Below are positions 59,038-64,000 of a stretch of 64,000 bases of DNA, piece after piece. The notes under the pieces were generated by a model that was not told the origin of the DNA, ran no database searches, and worked only from the letters and a program-made list of their open reading frames with translations. The stretch's first letter is position 1. Each line of letters begins with the position of its first letter. The stretch is from Vitellaria paradoxa (taxonomy: Eukaryota > Streptophyta > Magnoliopsida > Ericales > Sapotaceae). A program made the position numbers and the translations under genes. The stretch spans positions 12,692,520 to 12,756,519 of the forward strand of contig CM034234.1 in assembly GCA_019916065.1 (NCBI GenBank). Direction: 5' to 3'.

Positions 59038-60683
59038 TGATTTCATTTTATTTGGTAAACAATGTGTTTAATCTAGACAGATTTTAAAATTTTAAGGAGA
59101 CCAAATAAACATGTCACTGATACCACACCTAGAAGAGTGGGTAGGTGAGTGGAAAGGAAGTGTCTAGGCAGGCGGGACAAGGAAAGAAAGCGAAGGGAGG
59201 GGAAGGTGTGCTCTTCCTGTTGTTTGGATGATTTTTCTTTTTTCTTTATTTGTTTATTTATTTTTATTTTTTAGGTGGAAGGATAAAATGAAATGATTGT
59301 CGTTGCTAAAGGTTATTAAGGGGTGCACACTGTTTGGTTTTGTACTAAAACTTAAATCGAACAGCAAGTAATATTTGGTTTGGTTGGTTTGATAGTTTAA
59401 TAGGACAATATATTGATATATGCACCATATAAATTTGCTTCATCACTAAGTTTAGCTTGATTCATGGTAATAGTTCTCAACTGGTATATACACACACACA
59501 CACATACAAATATTCCTACTTGTCAACATATAAATAAATAAATAAAAAGAAAGGCATTTTGAATGTAGAGCCTAGAATTAAAACTACTTAATTTTTTTAA
59601 ATAAAAATTTGTAAGGAATTGATTCAAATTAATTATTTTACAAATCTGAGCGCACAATTCCCCAAATATATTTTTTTATGTTTTCTTTTTAAAAATCTTA
59701 TATTTTTAACATATTATATAATAGATATTAATTCTATTAGTAGTATTGGTTTGGTTTGGTTCGGTTAACTGACCTCTCAAATCGCTAGCTGAATGACTGT
59801 TATACAGTACGAACTTTTGCTAATTTATCTGCCTACCCTGTATTTGCCCAAATTAATCTATTTGTAATCACTCAGTGCCAGCTACTTCAATGCTTTCTGT
59901 CTCCCTCTCTCCCCTGGATAGATTTTTTCCTAATTGGTTTCAGTCAGAGCTGATTTGTTCTGAGGCCATATGGTGTTTGGATGTGAATTCAAGGCATATA
60001 TTGCATTCTGTATTTCATTGGGCTACTTTGAATGAAATGGAACGTTGAATTCATACTTATGACTAATGCTCATTTTGCTTTGGACAAGCTTGGATCGACA
60101 TTTTTTTTCTTTTTTTTTTATGGGGGAATTTGCTTGCTATACTAACATGTAGGATGTGCATACAGGAAGAGGGGATTACGGTAACAGTGGCAATCGGGAT
60201 GAGCATCCAAGTGGGCTTCCAAGGCCATATGGTGGCCGTGGTCGTGGTCGTGGTCGTGGCCGAGGCTCATGTAATAGTGGTAGGGAAAATAGCTCCAGCA
60301 ATGACGGGCAGGATTCAGAGTTTGGTTCTCAAAAATGGGGTGCGAAGGATGGTGAGGGATGGGGCAGTTTTCCAGGTGCCAAAGTTCAAAATTCACCAGG
60401 TAGGGAAGCTTTTCCTGGTGGTTGGGGAAGTGGTGGTAGCAGCAGTGGTTGGGGCGGCAGCAGTGGCGGTGGGGGTGGGGATGCCGGTGGCGGTGGTTGG
60501 GGCAGCAGCAGTGGTGGAGGTGGAGGTGGAGGTGGTTGGGGTAGTGGTGGTGCTGGAACTGGTTCAGGTGATGCAAATGCAGATGCTGGAAATTCTGGCT
60601 GGGGTGGCTCCAGGAGAAGCTCTGGTCAGGATCAGGCTGGTAATGGTGGATGGTCTGGAAGAAGCGGCGGTGGCGGCTGGTGA
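47701..60683 (+). CDS. SPT6L: Transcription elongation factor SPT6-like, 17 exons, 1669 aa
   Basis: Histone chaperone and elongation factor that travels with RNA polymerase II. Exons: 47701-47734, 47833-47916, 48448-48580, 48700-48787, 48912-49065, 49174-49306, 49384-49645, 49741-49941, 50036-50161, 50244-50630, 50702-50812, 50922-51701, 52772-52913, 53056-54224, 54798-55007, 57626-58103, 60166-60683. All phases join; the length matches the Arabidopsis protein (about 1650). Domains: acidic Glu/Asp-rich N-terminus (about 1-205), helical core (about 300-740), YqgF-like (about 745-875), helix-hairpin-helix (SGLGPRK, about 955-1050), S1 (about 1131-1203), tandem SH2 (about 1255-1470; GESIVRPSSRG in the first). 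The last exon encodes a Gly-rich tail with a GRGRGRG run and about ten Trp residues next to Gly (GW/WG), a possible Argonaute-binding platform. The stop is TGA at 60681. Confidence 0.94.
54388..54445. repeat. 29-bp tandem duplication in SPT6 intron 14
   Basis: The unit CTGGAAAGTATATCATAGGC plus AAACCCT is present twice back to back. Confidence 0.8.
55321..56032. mobile_element. hAT-like non-autonomous element, 712 bp, in SPT6 intron 15
   Basis: The left end TAGGGGTGGCTACGAACCGA and the inverted right end TAGTGGTGAAATCCATCCGA are imperfect terminal inverted repeats. Flanks ATTCTGGG (55313-55320) and ATTCTAGG (56033-56040) fit an 8-bp target duplication with one mismatch. The subterminal regions are rich in GAGC/GCTC words. 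No transposase is present. Confidence 0.75.
58998..59036. repeat. (ATT)n microsatellite in SPT6 intron 16
   Basis: About 13 ATT repeats in an uninterrupted run. Confidence 0.9.
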
Positions 60684-62721
60684 TGGGACAACTCTTTTGA
60701 CATCGGGCTATCGGATCCTACAATGATGGGTTGGATATTGTTATCGGCATGTGAACTGTGCAATATCGCTCTTGTTAGAAGAGATTTACTAGCCACTGCT
60801 TAGCTATGCATCTAGGCCTTTTGTGTATAAATATGAAATACATACCCATGCTGTAGAGCTAGTTTTTTGCCAAGATAATCTATGGCTGTGGCAGGACAGC
60901 TAATATTGTCTGAAGTAGTCGGACCTTGCACTTAATGTTTTGCTTGGATCTTTTTCTTCCTTCCATTTTCTTTTTTAGTAAGAAAATGGTAGTGGGCGAG
61001 GTTGTTGGGAATTATTCCCTAAGCAAGCGCCCTCTGCTGGTGTACAATTCTAATGTACCAGATTTGTTTGAGAGGAAAAATAGAGCCCGAGATTCTGAAA
61101 CTGCTCCTGAGAAGATGAAAAAGTACCGTGGAGTGAGTTTCTTATTAATTCGGCAATTAATTTAAATTAAGCAAGAGGATTTGCTGGCTGTAATGGCTCT
61201 ATCTGCATCCTCTTGAGTCAACCCACAGGCGAGCAAATTTTTGGTGGGGTTAAGGTTAAAGGTAGCTGAAAATTCATAAAAATTGCTCATTCGCAAGTTC
61301 TCAAAAATAAATCACGTTTTCACTCTATTTGTGTAAAGAGTTTACCAGATTTTTTTCTCAGCTCTAATCAAATGGAAGTTTGAGCCTGAGTTTTCTTCTT
61401 GGCTAAGGCAATGAAAGTTAACAACCATTCTTTACGGTGTTAGCTTCTTAACTCTTATCAATTTAACTGAAGAAACCCGAACTATAGTAAGGTTTAAACT
61501 CTATATTCTTAACAAATAAGTTGTGGGGCACTTCTGCTTCATCTTACTATTGCTCTTGGTTTAGATGTAATTATATTGATCTTAGTAAAAAAAGCTTTGA
61601 ATGCACGCTGTTCCAATTATAATTTTATGGGTGACGTGTGTGATTGGAAATAGATTAGATTTAAGTTTGAGGTGTTTAAAAGACATGTAATAAGTTAGTA
61701 TTCTTACGACACTGGGATGAGATTTGAGAGAATCAATTTTATGGTAAAACTGGTGCTAAAAATTTTATGTCGTGCCCCATGTGACTTGATCTTTTTTTTT
61801 TTTTGATAGTTATGTGACTTGATCTTGGTAATGTTACTATATTAAATTAATAATAGTTTAGTTCCATAAACTCATATCATTCAAAAATTAAAGTAGAATA
61901 AACTAAATCTATTAATCTTCAATGCAAAGTTAGTAGGCATCGATCGAACGTGCACTGCTAAATATAAGTAAATACAAACAAATTATAAATAATAATCTTA
62001 GTTAAGAATTACTCGTAGATGTAAAAAAATAAATGCATAAATGTATGGAGGAATAAAATAAATACGTAAATGTATGAATGTTCCTTTTTATTTATTGAAT
62101 TAGCTCTGAACCTCTGAAAAATTATCTTACCTCCACTTTTTCTTTGAAATGAAGTAATTAATTCGCTGTATTAACTCTTAATTTTAATTTAAAATTTCAC
62201 ACATTTACAGTTACCAAAATCATTTCCTTTTTTTTTTTTTAAGATTTGGTGCGTGTATTAATAATTTTTGTCACATGCTAAATTTAACTTTGGATTCACA
62301 CACCACCATTTTTTTTTATTTCTTATTTTATTTTTTACACTATTTTCTTACTTCTTTCTCTCTCTATATTTTCTCTAGCAGGGCATGGAAATGGAAAGTT
62401 GTCATTCCCTCGTTTGGCTTTTCTCGCAATCTGGTTGGAATTGTGACAAGGTAAATTTTACGTAGAAAATATATGTCCGGTTTGGTATGGTAAGACCCGA
62501 CCCAGTTGGAGTCGTGAAGGATCCAGGTACCACCGCCACCAAATATGTAAAGAGATCCATGCCCGTTTCCTCTTCTTAAAAATTATTGCTAACCCTAATT
62601 CTTTTCTTGGTCGGTCAGGGGCATTTTAATTTTTTTTTAATACATAAATCGATATTTATAGCTTCCCTTCTCCTTTCAGTCAATCGATCCGATCTACCAC
62701 GGTGAGATACACGAAGGAAAG
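60684..62721. other. SPT6 3' region and spacer before NAC-alpha
   Basis: Sequence directly after the SPT6 stop is likely its 3' untranslated region, with AT-rich poly(A)-signal-like words near 60826-60842. A 79-codon frame at 60926-61165 (core MVVGEVVGNYSLSKRP) has no recognised family and may be chance. The rest is AT-rich. Just upstream of 62722 a short leader (about 62640-62721) belongs to the next gene. Confidence 0.45.
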
Positions 62722-62781
62722 ATGACTGCTCAGACGCAAGAAGAACTCCTTGCCGACCAGCTCGAGCAGCAGATGATCGAT
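62722..62781 (+). CDS. Nascent polypeptide-associated complex subunit alpha-like, exon 1 (partial gene)
   Basis: NAC-alpha forms a heterodimer with NAC-beta (BTF3) at the ribosome exit and screens nascent chains. Only the first 20 codons lie in the window. They read MTAQTQEELLADQLEQQ..., which matches the characteristic N-terminus of plant NAC-alpha-like proteins. The exon ends at a GAT codon followed by GTAATCCC, a donor in phase 0, and a (CT)n tract. The next exon, expected to start an acidic stretch before the NAC and UBA domains, is not found before the window ends, so intron 1 is at least 1.2 kb. A LINE fragment occupies part of it. Confidence 0.7.
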
Positions 62782-63089
62782 GTAATCCCTCTCTCTCTCT
62801 CTCTCTCTCGATCCAATTTAGATTGTTAAAACCCTGTTCAGATTAATTGTGTATGCACTTATGTGTGTATTGTGCATGTATGCATAATAATATATTGGGA
62901 CTTGAAACTTGGTTTCATTAGGGTTGTATGACTTGATATGGAATTAAATATGGAAGCTTAAATGACTGAGTGATGTTGACGGTGGAAAAAAAAATGATAC
63001 GTTTCCAAACACTTGCATATCATGATCTGAAAGAGTGGAAAAATGGGTAATTTAATAAGTTTTACACTCGGTGTGAAGGGAGATATTAT

Positions 63090-63990
63090 GATGGGCTGTA
63101 GGGCGTTTCATGATCATTGGTGTAGATGTGGAAGGTTGGAAGAGGAGAGAGAATTCAGTTTTGGAAGCACATGTGGAAGCAGGAGGGTAGACTTATGGAG
63201 TCATTTCCTGATATCTGTTTCCTAGCAACAGACGAGGAAGCTTCAGTAGTAGCAGGGTCAGGATCAGGATCAGGATCAGGGCGGGGGTGGAATGTGATAC
63301 TAAGAAGAAACTTGCAGGATTGGGAGCTGAAGAGCTACGCCAGACTAATGGAGTTTTTGTATGCCTCTAGGATGGAGGTTGAGGAGGATTCAGTTAGTTG
63401 GGCAGAGGCAAGGAAAGAAGAGTTTGAAGTGGAGTTACTATAAGAAGTTAGCAGGAATAGGGGCTATGGGTTTTTGATGGGACAAAATTTGGAAGGCGGG
63501 GGTGACCCTGAGGTAATCATCTTTGTTTGGTGCATCATGAAGGGCAAGATCCTAACCATAGATAATCTTCAATGAAGAGGGTTGTTCTGGTCAATATATG
63601 CTGCTTGTGTATGGTGGGGGAGGAATTCATCGATCACTTATTTATCCATTGCCAGTGGACTAAGGGAGCTTTGGGACTTGCTGCTTTCTAGATTTGAGGT
63701 GTGTGGTCCTGGCCTAAGGGGGTCAAGGATTTATGATGTCTTGGTGGGGTGGAAAGATGAGTCCGGATAGAAGAGAGGCTTGGAAAGTATTAGCTTTTGA
63801 GTGTTTTGGCTTGTCTGGAGAGAGAGGAATAGCAGAAATTTTGAAGGAATTGAAACTCCCATTTCTAGGATAAAAAGTTTTTTGGTTTTTGTTTGTGTAG
63901 TTGGGTGAGGGTGGGGAGCCAGACTCACTCTTTTGTACTTTTTGTTGAAAAGCATGAGTATGTAGATGGGTCGGTTTTGTAATGTTTTCT
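63090..63990 (+). mobile_element. LINE (non-LTR retrotransposon) ORF2 3' fragment
   Basis: Broken frames on the plus strand resemble the end of a plant L1-type ORF2. About 63126-63443 has GRGERIQFWKHMW and FPDICFLATDEEASV, then WNVILRRNLQDWEL. About 63570-63670 encodes a zinc-binding-like CCLCMVGEEFIDHLFIHCQW. About 63780-63950 has the terminal GERGIAEILKE-like part and then CTTTTGTACTTTTTG. Stops and frameshifts show it is dead. A small GGATCA repeat at about 63258-63280 has expanded inside it. It lies in the first intron of the NAC-alpha-like gene. Confidence 0.7.
63256..63282. repeat. GGATCA hexanucleotide repeat
   Basis: Four copies of (A/G)GGATCA-type units lie in tandem inside the LINE fragment. 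Confidence 0.75.
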
Positions 63991-64000
63991 TGGCATTCCC

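Noticed and set aside
60130..60726. 198-codon Val-rich frame and 144-codon His-rich antisense frame over the last SPT6 exon
   Set aside because: Both are shadows of the Gly/Trp-rich SPT6 tail; the phase of the upstream exons selects the GW/WG frame.

Overview
The window is nuclear DNA of a flowering plant, most likely a eudicot. Gene models have many short introns with plant-type GT-AG borders, intergenic DNA is AT-rich, and the gene content is plant-specific (type II phosphatidylinositol 4-kinase gamma, cytosolic glucanotransferase DPE2, SPT6 with a GW/WG tail). The DNA is full of hAT, PIF/Harbinger, Copia, TRIM, SINE and LINE sequences. I cannot name the species.

Layout. 1-185: palindromic transposon-end DNA. 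2883-3353 (+): a small intronless gene of unknown function. 7064-8824 (-): a single-coding-exon PI4K-gamma gene with an inferred 1.25 kb intron in its 5' leader. 10.4-16.1 kb: gene-poor, holding a field of short hairpins, a SINE with a 16-bp target duplication, a hAT element carrying a CA/CG array, and a Tourist-like MITE. 16132-34868 (-): a complete 22-exon DPE2 gene whose reconstructed reading frame is open for 971 codons; its introns host a 5.25-kb Copia element, a TRIM-like element, a hAT MITE and a long CT microsatellite beside a splice acceptor. 38721-43684 (-): a 5-exon gene for a single-pass membrane protein (DUF7036-like) with a 28-histidine tract. 47701-60683 (+): a complete 17-exon SPT6-like elongation factor gene (1669 codons). 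62722-62781 (+): exon 1 of a nascent polypeptide-associated complex alpha gene that runs off the window, with a LINE fragment in its first intron.

The genes do not form an operon-like unit. PI4K-gamma and DPE2 lie next to each other here and, from what I know, also in Arabidopsis (At2g40850 and At2g40840), which points to conserved microsynteny. DPE2 acts in nocturnal maltose metabolism, SPT6 in RNA polymerase II elongation, NAC-alpha at the ribosome.

Exon borders were placed by hand from splice signals, reading phase and family knowledge; they may be off by a few bases, most likely at DPE2 exon 4. I found no convincing new biological system. The most informative structures are the SINE with its empty paralogous site, the hairpin field, the Copia element with near-identical LTRs but broken coding frames, and the microsatellite abutting a DPE2 splice acceptor.
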